Shown here: positions 49,453-58,928 of the stretch, one piece after another
Numbering within the stretch: the first letter of the stretch is position 1
Layout: every line of letters begins with the position of its first letter
Assembly: GCA_017428545.1 (NCBI GenBank)
Contig: JAFRQR010000032.1
Span: forward strand, 35,103 to 99,102
Source: Clostridiales bacterium
Lineage (GTDB): Bacteria > Bacillota > Clostridia > Saccharofermentanales > Saccharofermentanaceae
Length of the DNA: 64,000 nucleotides
Reading direction: 5' to 3'
The notes under the pieces: model-generated
Seen by the model: the letters and a program-made list of their open reading frames with translations, nothing else
What the model was told of the DNA's origin: nothing
Databases searched by the model: none
Position numbers and translations under genes: made by a program

Positions 49453-51834
49453 ATGGCGAAGTGGGTAATGGTTGTCGATGACGATACCGCGAACCTTAAG
49501 ATGGCAGGACATATCCTGAGTAGAAATAACATGCGCGTGACGGCGTTAAAGTCCGGAAACGCGCTTTTGGAGTATCTTCCGGAGAAAGGATTTCCGGATC
49601 TTATCCTTCTGGATATCAAAATGCCGGGCATCGACGGATTCGAGACACTTAAGCTCCTTCGTGATTACGAAAGATCGGTCAATGCCGAAGCCACTCCCGT
49701 CATTTTCCTGACGGCGGACGAAGATACGAATACCGAGACAAGAGGCTTTGAGATGGGCGTTTCGGACTTCGTCAGAAAGCCTTTTAACCCGGATGTTCTG
49801 ATGCGCCGTATCGACAACGTCATGTCCAGCCGGTCCGAGATGCAGAACTTAAAAAGCGAAGCCTCCATCGACAAGCTCACCGGCCTTCTCAATAAGGGCG
49901 CAACGGAAGCCATGATGACCAAGATCTGCGCCAACACCACCGGATGCCTGATGATGATCGACCTCGACTCCTTTAAGCCCGTCAACGATATCTACGGCCA
50001 CGACATGGGCGATAAGGTCCTTCTCGGATTTGCAAGGATCATCCAGAATGCGGTGCCGGAGGGAAGTACCTGCGGACGACTGGGCGGCGACGAATTCATC
50101 GCCTTTGCCAAGGGGGTCACGACCGAAGGTCCGGTCTCGGAGATCACCGAAAAACTGAATAATGAAGTCGTTGCCATGGCAAAAGAACTGATGGGCGAAG
50201 ATATGGATATCCCGCTCGGAGCTTCGATCGGTGCCATCTATGTGCCGCGTCACGGCAACGATTTTAATACACTGTTTAAGCTCGCCGACAAATCGCTCTA
50301 TAACGTCAAGAAAAACGGCAAGCACGGCTACAGCCTCTTCTCCGTCGAAGCTTTCGACGATGACGATTCCGGCGATGCGCTTCCGGATATTGCCGCGCTC
50401 TCCGGCATCCTCGGCGAAAGAACGATCCCGGATGTCGCGCTGCAGCTTGATAAGGATTCGTTTTCTCCCGTATACAGATATATCATCCGGTACATCATCA
50501 GGAACCGTATCTCTGCCTGCAAAGTGCTTTTCACGCTGGAAAAGACGGACGGCATTTCCAACGAAGAATATGCGGATCTGCTCGATGAGTTCGGCAACCA
50601 CATCCGCCAGTCATTAAGAAAGACCGACATATTGATGCGCAACCGCAAAAACCAGTACTTCGTATTTCTGACGGATATCCGTGAGGACAGTACCGGCAAG
50701 GTCATTAACCACATCGTCGAGCGCTGGGAGCGCCACATGGGACGTGTTCTCAATGTCCGCACCGAGAGCGAGTTCCTCGGAAATGAGTACGAGTCGAAAT
50801 ACAACAGGAAAAAAGACAGAAGCGTCATCATCGTCGATGACGATGCGATGAACCTGCAGGTCGCAGGCAAGATCCTTTCTTCCGGCGGTATCCGCGTGAC
50901 GGCGCTTAAGTCGGGAAAAGCGCTGATCAACTACATTTCGGAAGGAAACGCCTGTCCGGATCTCATCCTTCTGGATGTGAAGATGCCGGAGATGGACGGA
51001 TATGAAACTTTGCAGAAACTGCGTACGATCAGTACGGATGCGGCTAATACGCCGGTCATGTTTTTGACCGCTGATGAGAGCCAGGGCGCAGAGAGCAAAG
51101 GCCTTTCGCTCGGCGCGATGGACTTTATCCGAAAGCCGTTTGTGCCGGAAGTTCTGCTTCTTCGCGTCAAGCACATGATCGAACTTGTCACGCTTCAGAA
51201 CCAGCTGAATTTCGAAGTGCAGAAGAAGACAGAGGAAAACAGGCTTCTTCTGGTGCACGTCGTCGAGTCGCTGGCGGCGGCGATCGATACCAAGGATCTT
51301 TATACCAGAGGTCATTCCGGACGTGTCGCGGAGTATGCCAAGAGGATCGCGGCCCGTGCCGGTTATTCGCAGTTCCGTCAGGATGAGGTCTACATGATGG
51401 GGCTTCTTCATGACGTCGGAAAGATCGGCGTGCCGAACGATATCATCAACAAACCGTCCTCTCTGACGGAGGATGAATTTGCCAAGATCAAGGAGCATCC
51501 GGGGATGGGTGCCAAGATCCTTGAAAACATCAAGGAGGATCCGGAACTCACGACCGCGGCGAGATACCATCACGAACGGTTCGACGGAAAGGGATATCCG
51601 GAAGGACTATCGGGATTCGATATTCCGGAGGTGGCCAGGATCATTGCCGTGGCTGACTCCTACGATGCCATGTCCAGTGACAGAAGCTACAGAAAGAGCC
51701 TTTCGCAAGAAGAGATCATCTCGGAACTTACGAAAGGCAAGGGCACGCAGTTTGACCCGAAATTCGCGGACATCATGATCTCCATCATGAAAGAAGACGA
51801 AGAACGCAGTCAGAAGGAGGGCGGTAATGAATAA
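49453..51834 (+). CDS. Dual c-di-GMP regulator: REC-GGDEF-(degenerate GGDEF)-REC-HD-GYP
   Basis: 793 residues. First receiver about 4-125 (Asp54 in LLDIKMP). GGDEF cyclase domain about 135-297 with an intact GGDEF motif at 211-215 and no RxxD inhibitory site. A region about 330-435 that looks like a decayed GGDEF fold follows, then a second receiver about 455-575 (Asp508 in LLDVKMP). The HD-GYP phosphodiesterase domain (about 605-785) has His653-Asp654 in LLHDVGKIG and GKGYP near 712. Both synthesis and breakdown of c-di-GMP appear possible, each behind its own receiver. The kinases on both sides are the likely phosphate donors. GGAGG precedes the ATG. Confidence 0.93.
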   Translation: MAKWVMVVDDDTANLKMAGHILSRNNMRVTALKSGNALLEYLPEKGFPDLILLDIKMPGIDGFETLKLLRDYERSVNAEATPVIFLTADEDTNTETRGFEMGVSDFVRKPFNPDVLMRRIDNVMSSRSEMQNLKSEASIDKLTGLLNKGATEAMMTKICANTTGCLMMIDLDSFKPVNDIYGHDMGDKVLLGFARIIQNAVPEGSTCGRLGGDEFIAFAKGVTTEGPVSEITEKLNNEVVAMAKELMGEDMDIPLGASIGAIYVPRHGNDFNTLFKLADKSLYNVKKNGKHGYSLFSVEAFDDDDSGDALPDIAALSGILGERTIPDVALQLDKDSFSPVYRYIIRYIIRNRISACKVLFTLEKTDGISNEEYADLLDEFGNHIRQSLRKTDILMRNRKNQYFVFLTDIREDSTGKVINHIVERWERHMGRVLNVRTESEFLGNEYESKYNRKKDRSVIIVDDDAMNLQVAGKILSSGGIRVTALKSGKALINYISEGNACPDLILLDVKMPEMDGYETLQKLRTISTDAANTPVMFLTADESQGAESKGLSLGAMDFIRKPFVPEVLLLRVKHMIELVTLQNQLNFEVQKKTEENRLLLVHVVESLAAAIDTKDLYTRGHSGRVAEYAKRIAARAGYSQFRQDEVYMMGLLHDVGKIGVPNDIINKPSSLTEDEFAKIKEHPGMGAKILENIKEDPELTTAARYHHERFDGKGYPEGLSGFDIPEVARIIAVADSYDAMSSDRSYRKSLSQEEIISELTKGKGTQFDPKFADIMISIMKEDEERSQKEGGNE

Positions 51835-54496
51835 TACGAATCTGTCCAATGAACAAAACGACTTGTTTTCCTCATCGCACCTGATGGTACTGATCACCTT
51901 TACGGTCAGTACGATCCTTCTTATCGGTGAATCCATCCTGCTGGGATGGGAGAAGTTCATCCTTCCCCTGATCGTCCTTGCCGTGATCGTGTGCTGGATC
52001 ATTCATTTCAGAAAAGACGGGACCGCGGTATTCCGCATGCGGATCTACGCGCTTCTGATGATGTGTACGGCCTTTTTCTACGGCATCCATCCGACGAGCA
52101 CCTACGATCTTGCGATCGTAATGGCCGTTCTGATCGTGCTGTTTTCGACTACGGGCATGAAAGGCCTGATCACCCTTTGTCAGGTCACCTACTATCTGAC
52201 CATGACCTATAATATCTCCGTCATGATTTATAACGGAGAATCCTTCGATGATCTGGCGGTCACCAGGATCGCGCTTCATCTGGTCCTGATCTTTGTGATG
52301 GGACTTTTTGCCAGGATCATCATCGAAAGATGGACACAGATCATCTCCAATTCCAAGGTGGAGATCGAACAGCTGACGGAAGCGACCGAAAGACTCAATG
52401 ACTTTCTTGCAAACGTTTCCCACGAGATCAGAACGCCGGTCAATGCCGTTATCGGTCTGACGAGTATCTGCATCGATAAGTCGCAGAACCGTGAGATCTA
52501 CGGAGACCTGATCGCGGTAAGAGAAGCAGGAAGAAGGGTCGCTGACCAGATCAGCGATATCCTCGACTATTCCGAGCTCGACCGTAAAAAGGCCGTCAAC
52601 AACAGTGAAGACTACATGCTTTCTTCCGTGCTCCACGACCTTGTGACGGAGATCCGCGTGATGAAACCGGCGGATGTGGAGCTGATCATCGATGTCGATC
52701 CGGCGATCCCGGCCGTCATGAATACCGACGTTTCCAAACTGAAGAAGATCCTCAGATCCCTGATCGGTAACGGATTGAAATACACGAAGAAGGGCGGCGT
52801 CTATGTACGTATCGTATGCGAAAAGCACGACTACGGCGTTAATCTGTGTATCGAAGTAACGGATACCGGTATCGGTATGTCGGAATATGAACTGGAAAAA
52901 GTATACGACAGCTTCTACCAGGCCGATTCCGGACGTGCGAGAATGGGCGGCGGCCTTGGCCTCGGACTGGCGATCGTTTCCGGTTTCGTTTCTTTGCTCG
53001 GCGGATTCATGACGATCAGCAGCAAGCCGGAAAAAGGAACGACCGTGCATGTTTCTCTTCCGATGAAAGTCATTGACCCGACGACCTGTATGTCGGTCGC
53101 GCATCCTGATGAACTGATCATCGGCGCTTACCTGCACTTCGAAAAATATCCGGATCCGCAGGTCCGTGAGTACTATAACTCCATGGTACTGAACATCGTT
53201 AAGGGGCTCGGCGTGCAGATGCACCGTGTCAACAATCCGGAGGACTTAAAACTTCTTCATGACACGATCCATATGACACACCTGTTCGTGGCGGAAGAAG
53301 AGTACGCTTCCAACGTCGAACTGATCGAAGAATATGCCAAAGACATGATCGTTGTCGTCGTCGCCAACGGTGACTTCAAACCGGCACCGGGTTCGAATGC
53401 CCGTGTCATGGAGAAGCCGTTCTACTGCTTCCCTGTCGTCTCGGTCCTCAATTCGAGTGTCCACGACAAACAGACGGCCGGCTTCCGAATGGTCTGCAAG
53501 GGCGTAAAAGCGCTGGTCGTTGATGACGAGCCGATGAACCTGGTCGTCGGAAAGAGCATCTTCCGAAACTACGGTATGGAAGTAACGACAGTGCTTTCCG
53601 GACAGGAATCGATCGATATCTGCCGGGAAATGACGTTCGATATCGTATTTATGGATCACATGATGGGCGGCATGGATGGCGTCGAAGCCATGAAGAGGAT
53701 CCGTTCGGATGTGGCGGGCAAGAACGGAGAAACGCCGATCGTCGCACTTACCGCAAATGCCATGAGTTCCGCCAAGCAGATGTTCCTTTCGGAGGGCTTT
53801 GACGGATTCGTCAGTAAGCCGATCGAAACGGATGAACTCGAACGCGTCATGCGCCAGGTGCTGCCGAAGTCCATGGTGACCTACGAAGAGATCGATGATA
53901 TTTCCGAGCCGGAACCGGATTTCGAAGAGCTGAGAAAAGAATCTTCCCCGAAGATGACGGCGCTCTCTCTTCGTGAGCATCTCAAGCCCTATAGTGTCGA
54001 CACCGATGCCGGTATGAAGTACTGCCTGAATGACTTTGAATTTTATAAGTCGCTCCTGGTTCAGTTCGCTACCGAAGCGGTCGATAAGATCCCGCTGATC
54101 AACAGATATTACGAGTCGGCGGACTTTAAGAATTACGAGATCCTCGTACATGCCTTAAAGAGCACATCGAAGATGATCGGTGCGGGAGTCCTTTCGGATA
54201 AGGCCAAGCAGCTCGAGCTGGCCGCCAAAGAAAAGAAAGAAGAATTCATCAAGGAAAACCACTATCCGATGATGGGGGAATACGGAGCGCTCTATAAGGG
54301 TCTGTCGACGATCCTTGCTGAGGAGATCCGTGAAACAAAAGAAGCGAAAAAGGAAGAAGAAGCTCCGAAGGAAGAACCAAAGGATGAGGAGATCCTGGAG
54401 TTCTCTGCGGAAGAGCCTTCCTCCGAAAAAACGGAAGATACAGAGGAGATCCTCGAGTTCATTCCGGATGAAGAAGAAGGAGGGATCGAAAAATGA
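51827..54496 (+). CDS. Membrane hybrid histidine kinase (MASE-like TM-HK-REC-Hpt)
   Basis: 889 residues. The N-terminal about 165 residues form five or six membrane spans with short loops, so it probably senses within the membrane. HisKA with His199 in VSHEIRTP, HATPase with GGLGLGLAIV, a receiver-like linker about 420-550 lacking a clear acceptor, a true receiver with Asp610 in FMDHMMGG, and a C-terminal Hpt with His775 in VHALKSTSK. A Glu/Pro-rich tail ends with EEILEFIPDEEE, also seen in shorter form at the end of the first kinase (DEVFEFLPED). It overlaps the previous gene by 8 bp and the next by 4 bp. Confidence 0.92.
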   Translation: MNNTNLSNEQNDLFSSSHLMVLITFTVSTILLIGESILLGWEKFILPLIVLAVIVCWIIHFRKDGTAVFRMRIYALLMMCTAFFYGIHPTSTYDLAIVMAVLIVLFSTTGMKGLITLCQVTYYLTMTYNISVMIYNGESFDDLAVTRIALHLVLIFVMGLFARIIIERWTQIISNSKVEIEQLTEATERLNDFLANVSHEIRTPVNAVIGLTSICIDKSQNREIYGDLIAVREAGRRVADQISDILDYSELDRKKAVNNSEDYMLSSVLHDLVTEIRVMKPADVELIIDVDPAIPAVMNTDVSKLKKILRSLIGNGLKYTKKGGVYVRIVCEKHDYGVNLCIEVTDTGIGMSEYELEKVYDSFYQADSGRARMGGGLGLGLAIVSGFVSLLGGFMTISSKPEKGTTVHVSLPMKVIDPTTCMSVAHPDELIIGAYLHFEKYPDPQVREYYNSMVLNIVKGLGVQMHRVNNPEDLKLLHDTIHMTHLFVAEEEYASNVELIEEYAKDMIVVVVANGDFKPAPGSNARVMEKPFYCFPVVSVLNSSVHDKQTAGFRMVCKGVKALVVDDEPMNLVVGKSIFRNYGMEVTTVLSGQESIDICREMTFDIVFMDHMMGGMDGVEAMKRIRSDVAGKNGETPIVALTANAMSSAKQMFLSEGFDGFVSKPIETDELERVMRQVLPKSMVTYEEIDDISEPEPDFEELRKESSPKMTALSLREHLKPYSVDTDAGMKYCLNDFEFYKSLLVQFATEAVDKIPLINRYYESADFKNYEILVHALKSTSKMIGAGVLSDKAKQLELAAKEKKEEFIKENHYPMMGEYGALYKGLSTILAEEIRETKEAKKEEEAPKEEPKDEEILEFSAEEPSSEKTEDTEEILEFIPDEEEGGIEK

Positions 54497-57237
54497 AAGG
54501 TATCATTGATTACATTTTCAGGCCCTCGACCCACGATAAGGAAGTAGAAAAATCCATCTACAAAGGCATGGCCAGAACTACACATGCGATGGTGGTCTTC
54601 ACCATGGTATTTGTCTTCGCATTCTTTATCTGGACGCTCATTGAGCCTTCGGCATTCGATAACAGTCTGCCGCTTCATCGTATCTTATATCTTACGTTCC
54701 TTATGACGGGGTGCTTCTGGATCGTTCTGATGCGCTATGCGTCCAAGGACTTTGATACGAGATACAAGGTCATGAAGTTCCTAAGTCCTTTTCTGGGCGT
54801 CATGATGTATGCACTTTGTATTGCACTGTCCTTTGTTAACGTGCACTTTAACAACTACATCGATACGACGATCTTCCTGGCCGTCTCCCTCATGGTCCCG
54901 ATCTGTATCTATCTGAATCCTTTGGAGTATATCAGTATGGTCACCGTCGCGGATGTCGGTATGGGGCTTCTTGTGTATATCGCTTATGACCAAAAGGGGA
55001 TCACTTCGCAGGAGTCGTTCGTGAACTTCCTGGTATTCCTCGTGTTCCAGATGGTCATGGGTATCGTCATGCTTTATACGAAGTATTGTCTTCAGAAAGA
55101 GATCGTCACGGCGAACCATCAGCATCAGGAGATCGAGATGCTCAACAAAGCGCAGAACGGTTTCTTCTCGAATATGAGTCATGAGATCAGGACACCGATC
55201 AACACGATCATCGGTCTTAACGAGATGATCCTTCGTGAAGACGTAAGTGAAGAGGTCCTTGAAGATGCCGCGAATATTAAGTCGGCAGGTAAACTGCTTT
55301 TGAACCTCATTAACGATATCCTCGATATGTCCAAGATCCAGTCGGGCCGTATGCAGCTTCTGTCTGCGCCATATCAGACGGGCGAGATGCTTTCGGATCT
55401 CGTCGGTATGATGTGGATCCGCGCCAAAGAGAAAAAACTGGAGTTCCATGTCGATGTCTCTCCGGACATCCCGCATGAACTTATCGGTGACGATGTGCGT
55501 ATCAAGCAGATCCTGATCAATGTCTTGAACAATGCCATCAAGTACACCAAGGAAGGTTCCGTTTCACTTTCCGTGCAGTGCGAGATGGCCGATGAAAATA
55601 CCTGCAACATGATCTATAACGTCACGGACACCGGTGTCGGCATCAAGCCGGAAGACATCCCGTATCTGTTCTCGGCGTTTAAGCGTGTGGATGAGGATAC
55701 GAACAAGCATATCGAGGGAACGGGCTTAGGTCTTTCGATCGTCAAGCAGCTGGTAGATCTTATGGGCGGTAAGGTCACCGTGAACAGTGTCTACACCAAG
55801 GGAAGTACGTTTATCATCGAGATCCCGCAGGTGTGCGAGAATAAGTCGAAGATGGGCCAGTACAATTTCGAAAAGAGCGGCTCGATCAGTAATAAGGAGA
55901 ATTACGTTCCGAAGTTCGAAGCTCCGGAAGCAAGGATCCTTGTCGTCGACGATAACGAAGCGAATCTCATGGTCGTCAGCAAGCTCCTCCGTGAGACCAA
56001 AGTCCGTGTCGATACGGCATTAAGCGGAGCGGAAGCGCTGAAGAAGACTTTGAATATCCACTACGATGCGATCTTCATGGATCACCTCATGCCGGAGATG
56101 GACGGTATCGAATGCCGCCGCCGCATCATCGACCAGACGGGCGGCCGCTGCCGTGAGACGAGTATCGTCATTCTTACGGCGAATGCCGATGAAGAAAACC
56201 GTGCGCTTTACCAGAAGGAGAACTTCGACGGTTATCTCGTAAAACCGGTAAGCGGAGCGGAACTGGAAAATGAACTTTACCGCATCCTGCCGAGAGATAT
56301 CGTGCATATCACCGGCAACCGTACCGAGATCGCCGAGGAGTCGGTCTCCTGGATGAATAACAGCAAGAAGAGAAAGAGAGTCGTCATCACGACCGAAAGT
56401 GTTGCCGACCTTCCGCAGGAACTGATCGACAGATACGACATCGCGGTACTCCCGCATAAGGTCAAGACCGCAGAAGGTATCTTCAAGGACGGAAATGAGA
56501 TCGATACCAAGGGGGTCTTAAAGTACATGGAAGATCCGGACCGTTCGGTGACGACGATGGTTCCGGATGTAAAAGAAATCGAAGAGTTCTTCGCCAAGCA
56601 GCTGTCCGTCGCGAATAATATCATCCACATCTCGATCTCGAGTAAGGTTCAGCACAGCGGATATGCCGTTGCGCTGGAAGCATCGAAATCCTTCGACAGT
56701 GTTTTTGTTATCGATACAGGACACCTTTCGAGCAGTCAGGGCCTCCTTGCCGTGGAAGCGTGCCGCATGGCAGAAGACGGCAAGAGTCCGGATGAGATCA
56801 TTGCCAGGATCGAGCGGCTGAAGAAGAAGGTACATACCAGCTTCATCGTGGATAACCTCGACTTCCTCGCCCGTGCCCGACAGGTCGGAAAAGGCATCGC
56901 CAACCTGGTCAATTCTCTGATGGGAAGACCGGTGCTTGTTCTGAAAAAGGGAACCATGGGTCTTGGAAAACTGTATTTCGGTTCGAGAAAGAGTGCCTGG
57001 AAAAAATACATTAATAAGTGCCTCGGAAGTGAAAGACCGATCGACACGAAGATGCTGTTCGTCACTTATGTCGGCTTAAGTAAGCGTGATCTCGACTGGA
57101 TCCGCGAACAGATCGGCAAACGCGTCAAGTTCGACGAAGTATACTTCCAGCAGGCATCTCCTGCGATCGCCGTTAACTGCGGCCCGGGTACCTTCGGACT
57201 TCTTCTTCGTGAAAAGGATAAAGAAGATAACAAATGA
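54493..57237 (+). CDS. Hybrid histidine kinase fused to a DegV (EDD) fatty-acid-binding domain
   Basis: 914 residues. About six membrane spans (about 35-205), HisKA with His230 in MSHEIRTP, HATPase with GTGLGLSIV, receiver with Asp530 in FMDHLMP, then no Hpt. Instead residues about 626-905 are a full-length DegV domain: VVITTESVADLP, LPHKV, TTMVPDV, ISISSKVQHSG, DTGHLSSSQG, RPVLVLKKGTMG. DegV proteins bind a fatty acid, and stand-alone versions (FakB) present it to the kinase FakA. The fusion places a lipid-binding module as the output or control of a phosphorelay. It overlaps the previous gene by 4 bp (ATGA). Confidence 0.92.
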   Translation: MKGIIDYIFRPSTHDKEVEKSIYKGMARTTHAMVVFTMVFVFAFFIWTLIEPSAFDNSLPLHRILYLTFLMTGCFWIVLMRYASKDFDTRYKVMKFLSPFLGVMMYALCIALSFVNVHFNNYIDTTIFLAVSLMVPICIYLNPLEYISMVTVADVGMGLLVYIAYDQKGITSQESFVNFLVFLVFQMVMGIVMLYTKYCLQKEIVTANHQHQEIEMLNKAQNGFFSNMSHEIRTPINTIIGLNEMILREDVSEEVLEDAANIKSAGKLLLNLINDILDMSKIQSGRMQLLSAPYQTGEMLSDLVGMMWIRAKEKKLEFHVDVSPDIPHELIGDDVRIKQILINVLNNAIKYTKEGSVSLSVQCEMADENTCNMIYNVTDTGVGIKPEDIPYLFSAFKRVDEDTNKHIEGTGLGLSIVKQLVDLMGGKVTVNSVYTKGSTFIIEIPQVCENKSKMGQYNFEKSGSISNKENYVPKFEAPEARILVVDDNEANLMVVSKLLRETKVRVDTALSGAEALKKTLNIHYDAIFMDHLMPEMDGIECRRRIIDQTGGRCRETSIVILTANADEENRALYQKENFDGYLVKPVSGAELENELYRILPRDIVHITGNRTEIAEESVSWMNNSKKRKRVVITTESVADLPQELIDRYDIAVLPHKVKTAEGIFKDGNEIDTKGVLKYMEDPDRSVTTMVPDVKEIEEFFAKQLSVANNIIHISISSKVQHSGYAVALEASKSFDSVFVIDTGHLSSSQGLLAVEACRMAEDGKSPDEIIARIERLKKKVHTSFIVDNLDFLARARQVGKGIANLVNSLMGRPVLVLKKGTMGLGKLYFGSRKSAWKKYINKCLGSERPIDTKMLFVTYVGLSKRDLDWIREQIGKRVKFDEVYFQQASPAIAVNCGPGTFGLLLREKDKEDNK

Positions 57238-57507
57238 AAAGAGCCTGTCTTTGAAACCGAGATGGAAGGCCGCATCGCTGAAGTTCCGCTCGGTCCCGGT
57301 GATTTTACTGTCGGAGATGACATCGATCTGGTCGGCGGGCGTGAGATGACACGCGGCTACGTGCTTCAGGCGTTCTGTCAGATGAAAGGCCAGATTTTTC
57401 TCAAAATCTGACCAAGTATCAGACAAAAGGGCGATATGTCAGATAACTGGACAGAAATCAAACAAAATCTGGCCAAGTATCAGACCAGACAAAAGAGAAC
57501 CAAAAAG
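57238..57507 (+). other. Non-coding region with short CAGA/TCTG repeats after the kinase operon
   Basis: The kinase frame stays open for 57 codons after its TGA (to about 57411), with no ribosome site, so readthrough or a decayed gene is possible but unproven. From 57391 there are three AAAATCTG-type copies: CAGATTTT (57391-57398) forming a hairpin with AAAATCTG (57403-57410), and AAAATCTGGCCAAGTATCAGAC (from 57464) repeating AAAATCTGACCAAGTATCAGAC (from 57403). Confidence 0.45.
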
Positions 57508-57541
57508 AAAATGGGCTGTCTCATTTGAGACAGCCCATTTT
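57508..57541. terminator. Bidirectional terminator between the kinase operon and pilT
   Basis: AAAATGGGCTGTCTCA pairs perfectly with TGAGACAGCCCATTTT (16 bp, minimal loop), with A-rich and T-rich flanks. It serves both convergent genes. Confidence 0.93.
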
Positions 57542-57573
57542 GTGATCTTTTAAAATGCTTCTGACCGGTAGGA

Positions 57574-58650
57574 TCAGAAAGCTCCGCCGATCGGCTTGTT
57601 GAGTCCGAGTCCTTTTTCGAGATCCTGCAGATCGTATGTAGCATCTACGATGGTCTGGTAACTCAGGAAGCCTTCCTTGTAGAGACGGATAAGGTCTTCG
57701 TTCAGAGTGTGCATGCCGATAGAACGGCTGGACTGCATGGTGCTGTGGATCATCTGGATCTTTTCTTCGAGGATCAGGTTCTTGATTGCTGTAGTACCGA
57801 TCATGATCTCTGTTGCGAGGATACGGCCTGTGCCATCCTTGATCGGCAGAAGCTGCTGGGAAATAACACCACGGATGTTGGTCGCGAACTGCTGGCGGAT
57901 GATCGCCTGCTTATCTGCAGGGGAACCGTCGATGATACGGTTGATCGTCTGTGCGGCACCACATGTGTGGAGAGTAGCAAGAACGAGGTGGCCTGTCTCG
58001 GCAGCGGTGATGGCAGCTGCGATCGTTTCGAAGTCACGCATCTCACCAACGTAGATGATATCCGGGTCTTCACGGAGGGAAGACAGGAGAGCTTTTGCGA
58101 AGGAGTCCGTATCGCGGTGCAGCTCACGCTGATGGATCATGGCACGGTTGTGAGGATAAATGTACTCGATCGGATCTTCGATCGTGATAACGTGTTTTGC
58201 TTCGTTTTTGTTGATGTAGTCAACGATGGCAGACATTGTCGTTGTTTTACCGGAGCCCGTCGGACCGGTTACGAGGATGATACCGTTTTTCGCAGTAGCC
58301 ATGGACTTAACGACTTCCGGAAGACCGAGGTCTTCGAATTCAGGGATCTGAGCCATGAGGAGGCGGATGCTGCAAGCGAGATTATTGCGCTGATGATATA
58401 CGTTAGCTCTGATTCTGATTTCGTTGTCGATCATGAGACCCAAGTCGACATCTTCACCGGCTTCTACACGTGCGATCTCTTCGTTGGAAAGGATCGTATA
58501 AATCATTGCGAGAGATTCTTCTGCGGTCGGGCGCTCATCGAGGATATGAAGCACTCCGTATCGTCTAACTGCAAGATTGGTACCGACGGTAATATGGACG
58601 TCAGAACAGTCTTGTTCAATGGCATAATCCATTAATTGCTCAAAAGTCAT
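57574..58650 (-). CDS. pilT: Twitching motility ATPase, type IV pilus retraction
   Basis: 358 residues, normal length for PilT. It has the N-terminal PAS-like domain, Walker A GPTGSGKTTT (about 129-138), Asp box IEDPIEY, Walker B SLREDPDIIYVGEMRD, His box GHLVLATLHT, and the PilT-specific AIKNLILEEK. It powers retraction of type IV pili for surface motility or DNA uptake. The start has GGAGG. No other pilus gene is in the window, so pilus assembly genes must be elsewhere. Its convergent placement beside the c-di-GMP operon suggests motility may be one output. Confidence 0.95.
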   Translation of the reverse strand: MTFEQLMDYAIEQDCSDVHITVGTNLAVRRYGVLHILDERPTAEESLAMIYTILSNEEIARVEAGEDVDLGLMIDNEIRIRANVYHQRNNLACSIRLLMAQIPEFEDLGLPEVVKSMATAKNGIILVTGPTGSGKTTTMSAIVDYINKNEAKHVITIEDPIEYIYPHNRAMIHQRELHRDTDSFAKALLSSLREDPDIIYVGEMRDFETIAAAITAAETGHLVLATLHTCGAAQTINRIIDGSPADKQAIIRQQFATNIRGVISQQLLPIKDGTGRILATEIMIGTTAIKNLILEEKIQMIHSTMQSSRSIGMHTLNEDLIRLYKEGFLSYQTIVDATYDLQDLEKGLGLNKPIGGAF

Positions 58651-58824
58651 AACAACACCTCCGAAATAAATATGCCATAATTATACATGAAAACAATTTT
58701 CTTTGATACAGTTAATATGAATATTTCACATGATTTTCACTTTTCGGGCGGGATATATGGCAATTTCGGCGAAATCATATGCCTCAGTTGAGGAATAACA
58801 TAGGCTAAACCGTTTGAGATTTAG

Positions 58825-58853
58825 TTGATACGTCTTAGTTCTACTGGTATTAT
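58825..58853 (+). promoter_or_regulatory. Sigma-A promoter of the small lipoprotein gene
   Basis: TTGATA (58825-58830), exactly 17 bp, TATTAT (58848-58853) preceded by TGG. The start codon is 75 bp downstream. Confidence 0.75.
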
Positions 58854-58928
58854 CAATATCAGTGATAGGATCTTCCGCTCCGGAAGAATAAGAAAAAAGG
58901 TAAATGGTGAAAAGGGTAAGGTAAGGGT

